Source: Stenotrophomonas terrae
GTDB lineage: Bacteria; Pseudomonadota; Gammaproteobacteria; Xanthomonadales; Xanthomonadaceae
Direction of reading: 5' to 3'
DNA length: 47,273 nt
Assembly (NCBI RefSeq): GCF_001431465.1
Contig: NZ_LDJJ01000030.1
Coordinates: 1-47,273 of the forward strand
Shown here: positions 28,701 through 37,542 of the stretch, piece after piece
Layout: each line of letters begins with the position of its first letter
How positions within the stretch are numbered: position 1 is the stretch's first letter
Translations under genes and position numbers: made by a program
Notes under the pieces: model-generated
Told to the model about the DNA's origin: nothing
What the model saw: only the letters and a program-made list of their open reading frames with translations
Databases searched by the model: none

Positions 28701-29282
28701 TCAGATCGCGCCGATGGTTTTGCCCAGCGAGCGCAGGCGGAAGGCGGCGATTATCTGCAGCACGCCGTAGACCAGAGCCAGCACGCCGATCCACAGCGAG
28801 GTCACCGCCAGCCCGGCCAGCGGGTTGAGTGCGAACATCACGCCCAAGGCCACCGCCAGCAAGCCGCTGAGTATCAGCATCCACTCGCCGGTGATCTGCT
28901 TGCGCACGCGGATGGCGAACACGATCCGGTAGATGCCGCCCACCACCAGCCATGCGGCCAGGAACAGCAGCAGCACACTTGCCGTGGCCAGCGGGTTGAT
29001 CACCGCCAATACGCCGAATGCGATCGACACCAACGCATAGAAAATCGCCCAGCCGCGCGATACCGGCGCCGAGCCATTGAAGGCCGAAATCAACACCACC
29101 ACGCCTTCAACAATCGCCATGATGCCCAACCACCAGGCCAGCACGGCAGCGGTACGCACCGGTGCCATCACCGCCAATACGCCGAAGATCACCGCAAACA
29201 GCCCGAACAGCAGCAGCACCCACCAGTTGCGCGTCACCGTGCCAAACAACGAACCAGCGGGAAATCCCGGGGAAGCACCCAT
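28701..29282 (-). CDS. HdeD family membrane protein (DUF308)
   Basis: The 193-residue protein has about six hydrophobic segments in DUF308 pairs, such as WWVLLLFGLFAVIFGVLAVM, LAWWLGIMAIVEGVVVLISA and ASVLLLFLAAWLVVGGIYRI. HdeD in Escherichia coli is an acid-resistance inner-membrane protein; the function of distant members is not known. The ATG is preceded by GGAG with good spacing. The coding end lies just after the REP pair, with no operon partner on the same strand nearby. Confidence 0.85.
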   Translation of the reverse strand: MGASPGFPAGSLFGTVTRNWWVLLLFGLFAVIFGVLAVMAPVRTAAVLAWWLGIMAIVEGVVVLISAFNGSAPVSRGWAIFYALVSIAFGVLAVINPLATASVLLLFLAAWLVVGGIYRIVFAIRVRKQITGEWMLILSGLLAVALGVMFALNPLAGLAVTSLWIGVLALVYGVLQIIAAFRLRSLGKTIGAI

Positions 29283-29425
29283 GTCTGTCTCCTCATGTTG
29301 AACAGGTAAAGGTCTCTCGGGGCCAGTCTAGGCCCATCGCTGTAGTAATGGCATGTAGAGATGACAGGCCAGATTTCAAGCCTGCTGCCGCAAGCAAACG
29401 ATCCCAACCCTCGCGCCGCTGGCAA

Positions 29426-30127
29426 TCACGGCACCCGTGCGCAGACCCAGGCATCCACCCGCTGCACGCCTGCGCGGTGCAGGGTGAGCGCGGCCGCATG
29501 CAGGGTAGCGCCGGTTGTCATCACGTCATCCAGCAGGACCACATGCGCCGGCAACTGCCCCACCGCCGTGAAGGCGCCACGCAGATTGCGCCGGCGCTGC
29601 ACGGCATCCAGCTCCGATTGTGGTTGGGTGGAACGCCGCCGGTGCAGGCCGCGGCACATAGGCAGTTGCAGCGCGCGCGCCACCGGCTTGGCCAGCTCCC
29701 AGGCCTGGTCATAGCCGCGCTGGCGCAGCCGCGACAGATGCAGCGGCACCGGCACGATGGCCTGCGGCCGCTCCGCGCTGGCCACGGCATCAACCAGCAG
29801 CGCCGACAGCAAACGCCCGGCACTGAGATCATGGTGAAACTTGAATCGCAGCAGCAGACCGTCAACCGGCGCGCTGTACACGAACGCCGCCCGCACCGTC
29901 TGCAGCGGTGAAGACGAGCGCTGGCAGGGGCCGCACAGGGCATCAGCATCGGCGCCGGGCAGCGGCAATGCACAACGCCGGCAGGCAGCCCACAGCCATG
30001 GCAGGCCGGCGCTGCAGGCCAGGCACAGGTCCCGCCCCGGCAGCCCCGGCTCGGCGCATACCAGGCAGCGCGGCGGGAACAGCAGCCCCGACAAGCGGCC
30101 CCCAAGCCTGTAAACCCAATCTTTCAT
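29426..30127 (-). CDS. comF: ComF family protein (phosphoribosyltransferase-like)
   Basis: The 233-residue protein has the ComF layout. An N-terminal zinc-finger-like region carries CLVC (21-24), CLAC (35-38), CRRC (49-52) and CGPC (65-68). A phosphoribosyltransferase domain with VPVPLHLSRLRQRGYDQA and the PRPP loop LLDDVMTTGATLH (about 199-210) follows. ComF takes part in uptake of single-stranded DNA in naturally competent bacteria; some homologues (GntX) have other roles. The ATG at 30127 puts the first Cys at residue 21, as usual for the family; 30151 and 30184 are alternatives that overlap the bioB leader. It is divergent from bioB. Unlike comM, this gene looks intact. Confidence 0.88.
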   Translation of the reverse strand: MKDWVYRLGGRLSGLLFPPRCLVCAEPGLPGRDLCLACSAGLPWLWAACRRCALPLPGADADALCGPCQRSSSPLQTVRAAFVYSAPVDGLLLRFKFHHDLSAGRLLSALLVDAVASAERPQAIVPVPLHLSRLRQRGYDQAWELAKPVARALQLPMCRGLHRRRSTQPQSELDAVQRRRNLRGAFTAVGQLPAHVVLLDDVMTTGATLHAAALTLHRAGVQRVDAWVCARVP

Positions 30128-30200
30128 CTGATAGTTGACAGCAATGCCCATGCTGACCAGACTGCGCCGCTTCCATCGCCCCATCTGTCAGGTAACACCG

Positions 30201-31229
30201 ATGTCCACTGTCCTCCGCCACGACTGGAAGCGCGAAGAGCTGCTGTCCCTGCTCGAACTGCCCTTCCCCGAGCTGCTGCACCTGGCCGCCAGCGTGCACC
30301 GCCAGCACTTCGACCCGGCGCAGGTACAGGTCTCCACCCTGCTCTCGGTGAAGACCGGCGGCTGCCCGGAAGACTGCGCCTATTGCCCGCAGGCACAGCG
30401 CTATGACACCGGCGTGGACGCCCAGAAGCTGATGGACACCGACAGCGTGGTGGCCCGCGCCCGCGCCGCCAAGCAGGCCGGCGCCTCGCGCTTCTGCATG
30501 GGCGCGGCCTGGCGCTCGCCCAAGGACCGCGACATCCCCAAGGTCGCGGCGATGATCCGCGAGGTGAAGTCGCTGGGCCTGGAGACCTGCGCCACCCTGG
30601 GCATGCTCGAAGGCCACCAGGCGCAGGCACTGAAGGACGCCGGGCTGGACTACTACAACCACAATCTGGACACCGCGCCGGACTATTACGACTCCATCAT
30701 CCACACCCGCCAGTACCAGGACCGGCTGGATACCCTGGAGCACGTGCGCAACGCCGGCATGAAGACCTGCTGCGGTGGCATCGTCGGCATGGGTGAGACC
30801 CGCGAGCACCGCGCCGGCCTGCTGCAGGCCCTGGCCAACCTGCCCGCCCACCCGGACTCGGTGCCGATCAACCGCCTGGTGCAGGTCGCCGGCACCCCGC
30901 TGCATGGCAGTGCCGAGCTGGACCCGTTCGAATTCGTGCGCATGATCGCGGTGGCCCGCATCGTCATGCCGCGCTCGATGGTGCGGCTGTCGGCCGGCCG
31001 CGAAAGCATGAGCGACGAGCTGCAGGCGCTGTGCTTCCTTGCCGGCGCCAACTCCATCTTCTATGGCGAAAAGCTGCTGACCACCGGCAACCCCGATACC
31101 GAGCGCGACCAGGCCCTGTTTGCCCGCCTGGGCATCAGCCCGATGCAGGTGAACGTGGATGCCGAGGAACATGACCACCCCGGCACCGTGCACCTGGATA
31201 TCGCCCCGGCCTGCGCCCGCAGTGCCTGA
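30201..31229 (+). CDS. bioB: Biotin synthase
   Basis: BioB is the radical-SAM enzyme that inserts sulfur into dethiobiotin, the last biotin step. The 342-residue product has the CxxxCxxC cluster motif at Cys55, Cys59 and Cys62 ([12 protein letters not shown]). Further signatures are [35 protein letters not shown] and RLSAGRESM, the last with the Arg that binds the [2Fe-2S] cluster. The ATG at 30201 with GGTAAC upstream is preferred to the in-frame start at 30135. A TTGACA at 30135-30140 could be a -35 box, but the -10 (CAGACT) is poor. bioF, bioH and bioC follow on the same strand. Confidence 0.96.
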   Translation: MSTVLRHDWKREELLSLLELPFPELLHLAASVHRQHFDPAQVQVSTLLSVKTGGCPEDCAYCPQAQRYDTGVDAQKLMDTDSVVARARAAKQAGASRFCMGAAWRSPKDRDIPKVAAMIREVKSLGLETCATLGMLEGHQAQALKDAGLDYYNHNLDTAPDYYDSIIHTRQYQDRLDTLEHVRNAGMKTCCGGIVGMGETREHRAGLLQALANLPAHPDSVPINRLVQVAGTPLHGSAELDPFEFVRMIAVARIVMPRSMVRLSAGRESMSDELQALCFLAGANSIFYGEKLLTTGNPDTERDQALFARLGISPMQVNVDAEEHDHPGTVHLDIAPACARSA

Positions 31230-31236
31230 CCCGGCC

Positions 31237-31258
31237 GGCGCTCCCCAGCGGGGGCGCC
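31237..31258 (+). other. GC-rich hairpin between bioB and bioF
   Basis: GGCGCTCCCC and GGGGGCGCC form a stem with one bulged T just after the bioB stop. There is no adjacent T-tract, so it could stabilise the bioB transcript or reduce readthrough into bioF rather than terminate fully. Confidence 0.35.
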
Positions 31259-31319
31259 GCTTGGGCATTCTTACAGGCAACCGGGTACGCTAGCTGCCCG
31301 TTTGACCATGAACACTGCC

Positions 31320-32528
31320 ATGGCCCGTCCTGATATCCACGAGCGCATCAACGCCCAGCGCAAGCTGCGGCTTGCCCAAGGCCGCATCCGCACCCGGCGC
31401 AGCATCAGCCGCCGTGATGGCGTGCGCCTGGAGCTGGACGGCCGCTGGTTGACCGGCTTCTGCAGCAACGACTACCTCGGCCTGTCGCAACAGTTCGAGG
31501 TGATCGCCGCGCTGCAGGACGCCGCCGGCCGCGAAGGCGCCGGCAGCACCGCCTCGCACCTGGTCTGTGGCCACCACAGCCTGCACGAGCAGCTTGAACG
31601 CGAGATGGCCGACTGGCTCGGCTATCCGCGTGCCCTGCTGTTCGACAGCGGCTTCATGGCCAACCTGGCCGTGCAGCAGGCCTTGCTGAGCGAGGAAACC
31701 GACATCTGCGTGCAGGACCGGCTCAACCACGCCAGTCTGCTCGATGCCAGCCGCCTGGCCGGCTGCCGCCTGCGCCGCTATCCGCACCTGGACAGCGAAG
31801 GTGCCATGCGCCAGCTCAAGAACACCGCCGACGGCGCCGCCATGCTGGCCACCGACGGTGTCTTCAGCATGGATGGCGACATCGCCCCGCTGCGCTCGCT
31901 GGCACTGGTGGCACGCATGCAGGAGGCGCTGTTCTATGTGGACGACGCGCACGGCATTGGCGTGGTCGGCGAGCACGGCCGCGGCTGCGTAGCCGATGCC
32001 GGCCTGGGCGTGAACGAGGTTCCGCTGCAGCTGCTGACGCTGAGCAAGGCGCTGGGCGGCCATGGCGCGGTGGTGGTGGGCGAAGAATCGCTGATCCAGC
32101 ACCTGGCCGAAACCGCACGCCCCTACATCTACACCACCGCGCTGCCGCCGGCACAGGCCGCCGCCTCGCTGGCTGCGGTGAAGCTGGCGCGGCGCGACCA
32201 TTGGCGCCGCGACAAACTCACCGAGCTGATCGCCGGCTTCCGCGAAGGTGCGCGCCGCAATGGACTGGAGTTGATGGCCTCGGAAACCCCGATCCAGCCG
32301 CTGCTATGCGGTGATGAAGCCACGGTGATGGCCTTGTCGGCAACGCTGGAGCAGTCCGGCTTCCTGGTCAGCGCGATCCGTCCGCCAACCGTGCCGGAGG
32401 GCAAGGCCCGTCTGCGCGTGACCTTGTCGGCGCTGCATACGCTGGACCAGGTCAAGGCGCTGGTGGAAGCCATCGCCAAGGCCCGCGATGTCGTGCTGTA
32501 CCAGAAGTCCCTGAACACTGTTGCCTGA
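31320..32528 (+). CDS. bioF: 8-amino-7-oxononanoate synthase
   Basis: BioF condenses pimeloyl-ACP/CoA with L-alanine to start the second ring-forming stage of biotin synthesis. The 402-residue product is an alpha-oxoamine synthase. Its features are [10 protein letters not shown] near residue 50, [36 protein letters not shown], the cofactor-binding VDDAHGIGV, and PLP Lys243 in LSKALGGHG. The start is either the ATG at 31320 ([10 protein letters not shown]) or at 31308; neither has a clear ribosome site. bioH follows 17 bp after the stop. Confidence 0.95.
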   Translation: MARPDIHERINAQRKLRLAQGRIRTRRSISRRDGVRLELDGRWLTGFCSNDYLGLSQQFEVIAALQDAAGREGAGSTASHLVCGHHSLHEQLEREMADWLGYPRALLFDSGFMANLAVQQALLSEETDICVQDRLNHASLLDASRLAGCRLRRYPHLDSEGAMRQLKNTADGAAMLATDGVFSMDGDIAPLRSLALVARMQEALFYVDDAHGIGVVGEHGRGCVADAGLGVNEVPLQLLTLSKALGGHGAVVVGEESLIQHLAETARPYIYTTALPPAQAAASLAAVKLARRDHWRRDKLTELIAGFREGARRNGLELMASETPIQPLLCGDEATVMALSATLEQSGFLVSAIRPPTVPEGKARLRVTLSALHTLDQVKALVEAIAKARDVVLYQKSLNTVA

Positions 32529-32545
32529 GAACCGGTTGTAACGCC

Positions 32546-33313
32546 ATGCATATCCACGTCACCGGCAGCGGACCGGCCCTGGTCCTGATCCACGGTTGGG
32601 CATTGCACGGCGGTATCTTCGCGCCGCTGGTCGAACGACTGGCGCCGCACTTTGAACTGCATATCGTCGACCTGCCCGGCCACGGCCATAGCCGCGACGA
32701 CACCACCCCGCTGCGCCTGCCCTACCTGGTCAACGCCATCGCCAGCGCCACCCCGGCAGCGGTGTGGTGCGGCTGGTCGCTGGGCGGGCTGGTTGCCCTG
32801 CATGGCGCCGCCACGCTGCCGCAGGTGCGCGGTCTGGCGATGCTGGCAGCGACGCCACGCTTCGTCCGCAATGCCGATTGGCCCAACGCGGTGGAGCCGG
32901 TGGTGTTCGAGCAGTTCGGGCGTGATCTGGAGCAGGACTACCGCGGCACGCTGGAGCGCTTCCTCGCATTGGACGTGATGGGCTCGCAACACGCCCGCAG
33001 CGAACTGCGGACCCTGCGCGATGCGCTGGTCGAACGCGGCGAACCGGCGCCACGCGCCCTGCACGAAGGCCTGGCCCTGCTGGAGCGCAGCGACCTGCGC
33101 GGCAGCCTGCCCAGCCTGCACAAACCCGGCCTGTGGATAGGCGGCCAGCGCGACCGGTTGGTGCCGTCCAAGGCCATGCACCAGGCCGCGGCCTTGGCTC
33201 CGCCGGGCCTGCATGCCGCACACACCATCGACGGTGGCGGCCACGCCCCGTTCCTGGGCCATGCCGACCACGTCGCCGAGCTGCTGCAACAGTTTGTTGC
33301 TGGCTGCGCGTGA
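32546..33313 (+). CDS. bioH: Pimeloyl-ACP methyl ester carboxylesterase
   Basis: BioH removes the methyl group from pimeloyl-ACP methyl ester and so ends the BioC-dependent pimelate branch. The 255-residue alpha/beta hydrolase begins MHIHVTGSGPALVLIHGWAL. The nucleophile is Ser78 in GWSLGG, with Asp in GGQRDRLVP and His in GGGHAPFLGH completing the triad. Linkage to bioC and bioF supports BioH over a generic esterase. The ATG lies 17 bp after the bioF stop. Confidence 0.93.
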   Translation: MHIHVTGSGPALVLIHGWALHGGIFAPLVERLAPHFELHIVDLPGHGHSRDDTTPLRLPYLVNAIASATPAAVWCGWSLGGLVALHGAATLPQVRGLAMLAATPRFVRNADWPNAVEPVVFEQFGRDLEQDYRGTLERFLALDVMGSQHARSELRTLRDALVERGEPAPRALHEGLALLERSDLRGSLPSLHKPGLWIGGQRDRLVPSKAMHQAAALAPPGLHAAHTIDGGGHAPFLGHADHVAELLQQFVAGCA

Positions 33314-33334
33314 GCGGTTACGCAGCCATTGCTG

Positions 33335-33365
33335 CAGCCTGGCCGATCATGTTCCGGCCAGGCTG
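33335..33365 (+). other. Perfect 11-bp hairpin between bioH and bioC
   Basis: CAGCCTGGCCG and CGGCCAGGCTG enclose a 9-base loop in the 92-bp bioH-bioC gap. No T-tract follows on the plus strand. It may be a processing or stability element, or a partial terminator. Confidence 0.5.
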
Positions 33366-33405
33366 AAAGCACCGCCGTTCCCAACCCGAATTCCGAATTA
33401 CTGCC

Positions 33406-34293
33406 ATGTCTTCTTTGTTCGACCCAAAACACGTCCGCCGCGCCTTCTCGCGCGCCGCCAGCAGCTACCGTGCCGCCGCAGTGCTGCAGCAGGAAGTGGC
33501 CAAGCGCCTGCTGGAATCGCTGGACTACCTGGAAGACCGGCAACCGCAGGTGGTACTCGACGTGGGCAGCGGCCCGGCCCATGCCACCGCGGCAATGAAG
33601 AAGCGCTGGCCCAAGGCGCAGGTGATCGCGCTGGATCTGGCCCTGCCGATGCTGGCCGAGGCCAAGAAGCAGGCCGGCTGGTGGCGCCCGTTCTCGCGCA
33701 TCTGCGCCGACGCCCGCGCCCTGCCGCTGGCCGACAACAGTGTGGACGTGATCTACAGCAACCTCTGCCTGCAGTGGGTGGAAGACCTGCCGGCGGTATT
33801 CGCCGGCTTCCGCCGCGTGCTCAAGCCCAACGGCCTGCTGGTCTGTTCCACCTTTGCCCATGACACGCTGGTGGAGCTGCGGCAGGCGTTTGCGCAGGCC
33901 GACGACACCGCGCATGTAAGCCATTTCGTGCAGATCGCCCAGTTCGGCGATGCGCTGATGATGGCCGGCTTCCGCGATCCGGTACTGGACCGCGACATGT
34001 TCACCCTCACCTATGACGACCTGCCCACGCTGATGCGTGAGCTCAAGGCGATTGGCGCCACCAATGCCATGCACAACCGTCGCCACACCCTGACCGGACG
34101 CAGCCGCTTTGCCGCCGCCCGCGACGCCTACGAACCGATGCGCCGCGCCGACGGCAAGCTGCCGAGCAGCTGGGAAGTGGTCTATGCGCATGCCTGGGCA
34201 CCGGCACCCGGCGCACCGATCCGTGAGCAGGGCCATGACGTGGCGAGCGTGCCGCTGTCGGCGATTCCGATCCGGCGGAAGACGACGGAGTAA
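33406..34293 (+). CDS. bioC: Malonyl-ACP O-methyltransferase
   Basis: BioC methylates malonyl-ACP with SAM so that fatty-acid synthesis can build the pimeloyl chain. The 295-residue product begins MSSLFDPKHVRRAFSRAASS, whose FDxxxVRRAFxRAAxxY pattern is typical of BioC. SAM motif I is VVLDVGSGPAHAT (about 49-61), and post-motif elements are VIALDLALPML and LPLADNSVDVIYSNLCLQW. BioC and BioH close together account for pimeloyl supply; bioA and bioD are not in the window. Confidence 0.94.
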   Translation: MSSLFDPKHVRRAFSRAASSYRAAAVLQQEVAKRLLESLDYLEDRQPQVVLDVGSGPAHATAAMKKRWPKAQVIALDLALPMLAEAKKQAGWWRPFSRICADARALPLADNSVDVIYSNLCLQWVEDLPAVFAGFRRVLKPNGLLVCSTFAHDTLVELRQAFAQADDTAHVSHFVQIAQFGDALMMAGFRDPVLDRDMFTLTYDDLPTLMRELKAIGATNAMHNRRHTLTGRSRFAAARDAYEPMRRADGKLPSSWEVVYAHAWAPAPGAPIREQGHDVASVPLSAIPIRRKTTE

Positions 34294-34330
34294 GCATTCG
34301 GAAAAGCCGGCTTTGGCTTTGGCAGTTGAT

Positions 34331-34381
34331 TTTCTCCTCTCCCCTTGCGGGAGAGGATGCCGAAGGCAGGAGAGGGGAAGC
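34331..34381. repeat. Interspersed hairpin repeat after bioC
   Basis: CCTCTCCC (34336-34343) pairs with GGGAGAGG (34349-34356), and AGGAGAGGGG follows. The composition resembles the GC-rich repeats at 39706-39832 and 47196-47273. It is 40 bases after the bioC stop and has no T-tract. Confidence 0.5.
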
Positions 34382-34445
34382 GGCGAAGCCGCTAAGAGCT
34401 CACACAAAATCAGATTGCACACTAACCAAGCTGCCAGCATTGCCA

Positions 34446-34470
34446 GCTTCGCGGCTCACGCCGCTCCCAC
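34446..34470. repeat. Single REP element (SMAG-like)
   Basis: GCTTCGCGGCTCACGCCGCT with CCCAC differs by few bases from the REP arm at 28668-28692. It lies between the convergent bioC and SnoaL-like genes. Confidence 0.75.
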
Positions 34471-34493
34471 AAAACACAAAAAGCTCAACGCTG

Positions 34494-34925
34494 TTACGCG
34501 CTAGCTACCTGCGCGATCCAATCCTGTAGGTTGTAGTAGTTGCTGACGCGGCTGATCCGGCCATCACGCACGTCGAAGAACGCGCCACCCGGCAGCACAT
34601 AACGTTGCCCCTGTGCCGGCGGCAGGCCTTCGTCGGTGTGGTGGTACTCGCCGTGCACCACATATTCGGCCGCTACCCGAAGGCCGTCGTCGCTGGCCAT
34701 CACCACGACATCGTGCAGCTGCTCACGGTAGCTGGCTTCCATGCGCTGCAGGAAAGCAGCAAACACAGCGCGGCCGGTTTCATGCGGGCCCTGGTTCAAG
34801 TCATGCGCCACGTCCTCACTCAGACAGGCCAGCATGCCTTCCCAATCGCCACGATTGAACGCGGCGTAGTACGCAGTCACCAACGCCACTGCCTGCTGCC
34901 GCGCTGAAGATTCATTGCCAGACAT
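34494..34925 (-). CDS. SnoaL-like/ketosteroid isomerase-related protein
   Basis: The 143-residue protein has the cone-like alpha+beta barrel signature of the NTF2/SnoaL superfamily: VTAYYAAFNRGDWEGMLACL, a central helix-strand region with GRAVFAAFLQRM, and the C-terminal GAFFDVRDGRISRVSNYYN. Members may be enzymes or ligand-binding proteins, and the substrate cannot be told. The ATG at 34925 is chosen because GGGGA lies upstream; a longer frame to 34958 lacks family sequence. It is 29 bp downstream of the YdcF-like gene, so it is probably the last gene of a three-gene unit. Confidence 0.8.
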   Translation of the reverse strand: MSGNESSARQQAVALVTAYYAAFNRGDWEGMLACLSEDVAHDLNQGPHETGRAVFAAFLQRMEASYREQLHDVVVMASDDGLRVAAEYVVHGEYHHTDEGLPPAQGQRYVLPGGAFFDVRDGRISRVSNYYNLQDWIAQVASA

Positions 34926-34954
34926 TACTTTCCCCTTGCAACCGACAACACCGC

Positions 34955-35563
34955 TCAAGCCCCTTTTACAAACAGGTCGCGGTGGAAGAAATACACTTCC
35001 TGCAGCAGAAAACGCCAGCTGGTATGGAAGCTGCGGAACCGCGTACTCGGCGTGGACGAGGCCAGCGCATCAATCCCCAGTTCCTTGGACAGGCGCAGCG
35101 CGCGGGCCATGTGCAGCGGATCACTGACCACGATCACCTTGTGCATGTCGTTCTTGGCCATCACCTGTTTGGCTTCGACCAGGTTCTGGCGAGTGGTACG
35201 CGAACGCGTTTCGATCAGGATGTCCTTGCCCGGCACCTGCTGCTTGAGCGCATAACGGCGTGCCACCTGCGACTCGGAAAAGCGCGCACCCGCGCCACCG
35301 AAACCACCGGTGAAAATCAGCTTCGGCGCATAGCCCTGGTGGTAGAGATCCAGCCCGTGGCGGATGCGCTCTTCGAAAACCGGTGAAGGCTTGGCGTCAT
35401 AGGCCGCAGCACCCAGCACGATGATGGCGTCGGCAGGCGCAGCCTGGTCACGATCGCCTACCCAGATGATCCACGCCGCCACACCCAACAGCCACAACAG
35501 CAGCAATGCACACAAGCGCCACACCCAGCCCAGCAAGCCCGTGCGTCCAGCAGCTGCCTTCAT
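34955..35563 (-). CDS. YdcF-like membrane protein (DUF218)
   Basis: The 202-residue protein has one N-terminal membrane segment (WRLCALLLLWLLGVAAWIIW) and a DUF218 domain: ADAIIVLGAAAYDAKPSPVF, LIFTGGFGGAG, ETRSRTTRQNLVEAK and VIVVSDPLHMARAL. The last motif carries the conserved SDPxHxxR pattern. Related proteins include SanA/YdcF, linked to envelope functions. The start at 35563 is fixed by the ATGA overlap with the stop of the upstream PLP enzyme gene. Confidence 0.85.
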   Translation of the reverse strand: MKAAAGRTGLLGWVWRLCALLLLWLLGVAAWIIWVGDRDQAAPADAIIVLGAAAYDAKPSPVFEERIRHGLDLYHQGYAPKLIFTGGFGGAGARFSESQVARRYALKQQVPGKDILIETRSRTTRQNLVEAKQVMAKNDMHKVIVVSDPLHMARALRLSKELGIDALASSTPSTRFRSFHTSWRFLLQEVYFFHRDLFVKGA

Positions 35564-36522
35564 GCCTGCCCCCATGGCAAAGCATCCAGGTCGACGTTGC
35601 CGCCGGACAACACCAGGCCAACCGTGCGCCCGGCAAAGCGTTGCGGCTGTGCCAGCACTGCCGCCAGGGTGATGGCCGACGACGGCTCCACGGTCTGCTT
35701 CATCACCTGCCAGATCAGGCGCATCGCCGCCACCGTATCGGCATCCTCCACGCTGATCACCTGCGCCGCATCGCGCAGCAGCGCGAAATTGGGCGCACCC
35801 AGCGCGCCGCGCAGGCCATCGCATAGCGTGTCGGGAACAAAATCGATCAGGTGCTCACCTGCAGCCAGCGAACGCGCGGTATCGGCAGCACCGGCAGGTT
35901 CGGCCAGCACCAGTTCGCAATGCGGCAACAACTGCTGCATCGCCAACAGGCTGCCGGCGGCCAAGCCACCACCGCCCACCGGTACCACCAGCACGTCCAG
36001 CTGCACCGCGGCCTGGCGGATCAGCTCCAACGCCGCCGTGCCCTGGCCCGCGATTACCCGCGCATCGGTATAGGGATGCACCAGCGTTGCGCCGGTTTCA
36101 CGCTGCACACGCAGGCACTCGGCCTCGCGCGCGGCCTGGGTGGGCGCGCAACGCCAGAGCGTGGCGTGGTTACGTTCGATATTGGCCAGTTTGGCTGCCA
36201 CCGCGCCTTCGGGCACAACCACGTGGCAAGGGATGCCCCGCGAGTGCGCCGCCAAGGCCAGCGCAGCGCCGTGATTACCCGAGGAATGCGTCACCACGCC
36301 GTGCCCGGCATGCTCCACATCCAGTGCCCAGACCGCATTGCAGGCACCACGGAACTTGAAGGCGCCGCTGCGCTGCAGATGTTCGGCTTTGAAGTGCAGG
36401 CTGGCGCCGGTCAGTGCATCCAGCGCGCGCGAGCGCAGCACCGGCGTGACGGTCGCATGGGGGGCAATCCGCGCTGCTGCTGCCAGTACCTCGGCAAATC
36501 CGGGCAAAGGGAGTTCATTCAT
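35560..36522 (-). CDS. Serine/threonine dehydratase or serine racemase-family PLP enzyme
   Basis: The 320-residue protein is a fold-type II PLP enzyme. Lys56 in FKFRGA holds the cofactor, SSGNHG (80-85) binds its ring region, and GGGGL (183-187) binds the phosphate. Length and lack of a regulatory ACT domain fit catabolic threonine/serine dehydratase or serine racemase rather than the biosynthetic IlvA. Substrate choice cannot be settled from sequence. The stop overlaps the start of the YdcF-like gene, so the two are translationally coupled. Confidence 0.85.
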   Translation of the reverse strand: MNELPLPGFAEVLAAAARIAPHATVTPVLRSRALDALTGASLHFKAEHLQRSGAFKFRGACNAVWALDVEHAGHGVVTHSSGNHGAALALAAHSRGIPCHVVVPEGAVAAKLANIERNHATLWRCAPTQAAREAECLRVQRETGATLVHPYTDARVIAGQGTAALELIRQAAVQLDVLVVPVGGGGLAAGSLLAMQQLLPHCELVLAEPAGAADTARSLAAGEHLIDFVPDTLCDGLRGALGAPNFALLRDAAQVISVEDADTVAAMRLIWQVMKQTVEPSSAITLAAVLAQPQRFAGRTVGLVLSGGNVDLDALPWGQA

Positions 36523-36663
36523 GGTGAAAGGTTAGCCCAGGCCTTGGCCTGCGACTATCTCATCTGCGCACACCGTGTATGTTCAGCCATGTAGATGCGA
36601 ATTAAGGGTCGATTCAATGCTGTGGCCCGAAGCTGGATGCCATTCCCACTGGGGGGGACTCTC

Positions 36664-37278
36664 ATGATCAAGCGCCTGATTATTTCCACCGGCCTGCTGC
36701 TGGGCCTGTCTGGCTGTGCCACCTATGACTATGTCGGCGGCGGCTCGGGCGGCTATTACCATGGCTCCCCTTCGGTGCAGTACAGCTATCCCTACGGCTA
36801 CCCGAACAGCGGCTATGGCTATGGCGGCTATGGTTACGGCAGCGGTTATTACGGCTACGGCAGCTACGGCTATCCGGTCTACCGCCCCAACTACAACCGG
36901 CCGCGCCCGCCCTACCACGGCAATGGCCAGCGCCCACCGGGCCATGGCAACGGCAACCGGCCGCACCCGGGCGGCGATGGCGATCACAACCACGGCGGCA
37001 ACCGCCCGCGTCCACCGGGCAACGGCAATGGTGGCAACGAAGGTCGTCCGCCGCGGCCACCGCCGGTCAATGGCGGCGGCAACAAGTCGCCGTGGCGCAA
37101 CCTGGACAACCTGACCCGCCCGCAGCCGCGTGCCAACAATCAGCCGATGCAGCGGGCCCAGCCCATGCAGCGACCGCAGGCCGTTGCCGACCGCCCGGCT
37201 ATTCAGGCAAGGCCTGCACCGGCCCGACAGCCGTCACAAACCCGGCAGCCAACCGGCATCCGGATCCAGGAACGATAA
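36664..37278 (+). CDS. Gly/Tyr-rich then Pro/Arg-rich lipoprotein
   Basis: The 204-residue protein begins MIKRLIISTGLLLGLSGC, a lipoprotein signal with lipobox LSGC and lipidated Cys18. Residues about 20-75 are very rich in Gly and Tyr (GYGYGGYGYGSGYYGYGSYG). The rest is rich in Pro, Arg, Asn and Gly (RPPGHGNGNRPHPGG), with Gln/Pro-rich sequence near the end. It is probably disordered. A strong GGGGGGA lies just upstream of the ATG. I do not know a function. Being Tyr-rich and outer-membrane-tethered, it could be structural, but that is inference. Confidence 0.75.
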   Translation: MIKRLIISTGLLLGLSGCATYDYVGGGSGGYYHGSPSVQYSYPYGYPNSGYGYGGYGYGSGYYGYGSYGYPVYRPNYNRPRPPYHGNGQRPPGHGNGNRPHPGGDGDHNHGGNRPRPPGNGNGGNEGRPPRPPPVNGGGNKSPWRNLDNLTRPQPRANNQPMQRAQPMQRPQAVADRPAIQARPAPARQPSQTRQPTGIRIQER

Positions 37279-37438
37279 AAAGGTTGCATTTGGTGGAAAT
37301 GCAGGCATTCTTGATTCCACGGGTGACCGGGAGCGTCGCATAGTGACCTAAACCGGTCTTACCCAGACAGTTCAATGTCGATGTCCGCCAGGAAATCTGG
37401 ATCCCCCCTGTTCCGGCCCTGTCGGACATCGGCGCCTA

Positions 37439-37478
37439 AAAAGACAAAGCCCCGGCCTAGGCCGGGGCTTTGTCTTTT
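37439..37478. terminator. Perfect 40-bp palindromic bidirectional terminator
   Basis: AAAAGACAAAGCCCCGGCC and its complement meet around a central TA. The A-tract and T-tract at the ends make it a terminator in both directions. It lies 160 bp after the lipoprotein stop. Confidence 0.9.
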
Positions 37479-37486
37479 AACGCTTT

Positions 37487-37542
37487 CCCGCCAAGGCGGG
37501 CCTTGCTGGATTGCAAGGCCGGTAGTCCCCCGACTACCGGCC
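37487..37542. other. Three consecutive stem-loops upstream of mnmG
   Basis: Directly after the terminator come CCCGCC/GGCGGG (37487-37500), CCTTGC/GCAAGG (37501-37518) and GGCCGGTAGTC/GACTACCGGCC with a CCCC loop (37517-37542). They are packed without spacers; the second and third share two bases. The rest of the 490-bp gap (37279-37438 and 37543-37771) contains no gene I can support. The mnmG promoter must lie there, but no clear match was found. Confidence 0.6.

Noticed and set aside
29943..31280. 445-codon minus-strand frame opposite bioB and overlapping comF
   Set aside because: bioB is unambiguous; the frame is its antisense shadow.
34336..34356. Hairpin after bioC as an intrinsic terminator
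   Set aside because: It lacks a T-tract and matches the interspersed GC-rich repeat type, so it is listed as a repeat.
36583..36993. 136-codon minus-strand frame opposite the lipoprotein
   Set aside because: Its Ala/Val/Ile-rich translation is the antisense of the Gly/Tyr codon block; the plus strand has a lipobox and strong ribosome site.
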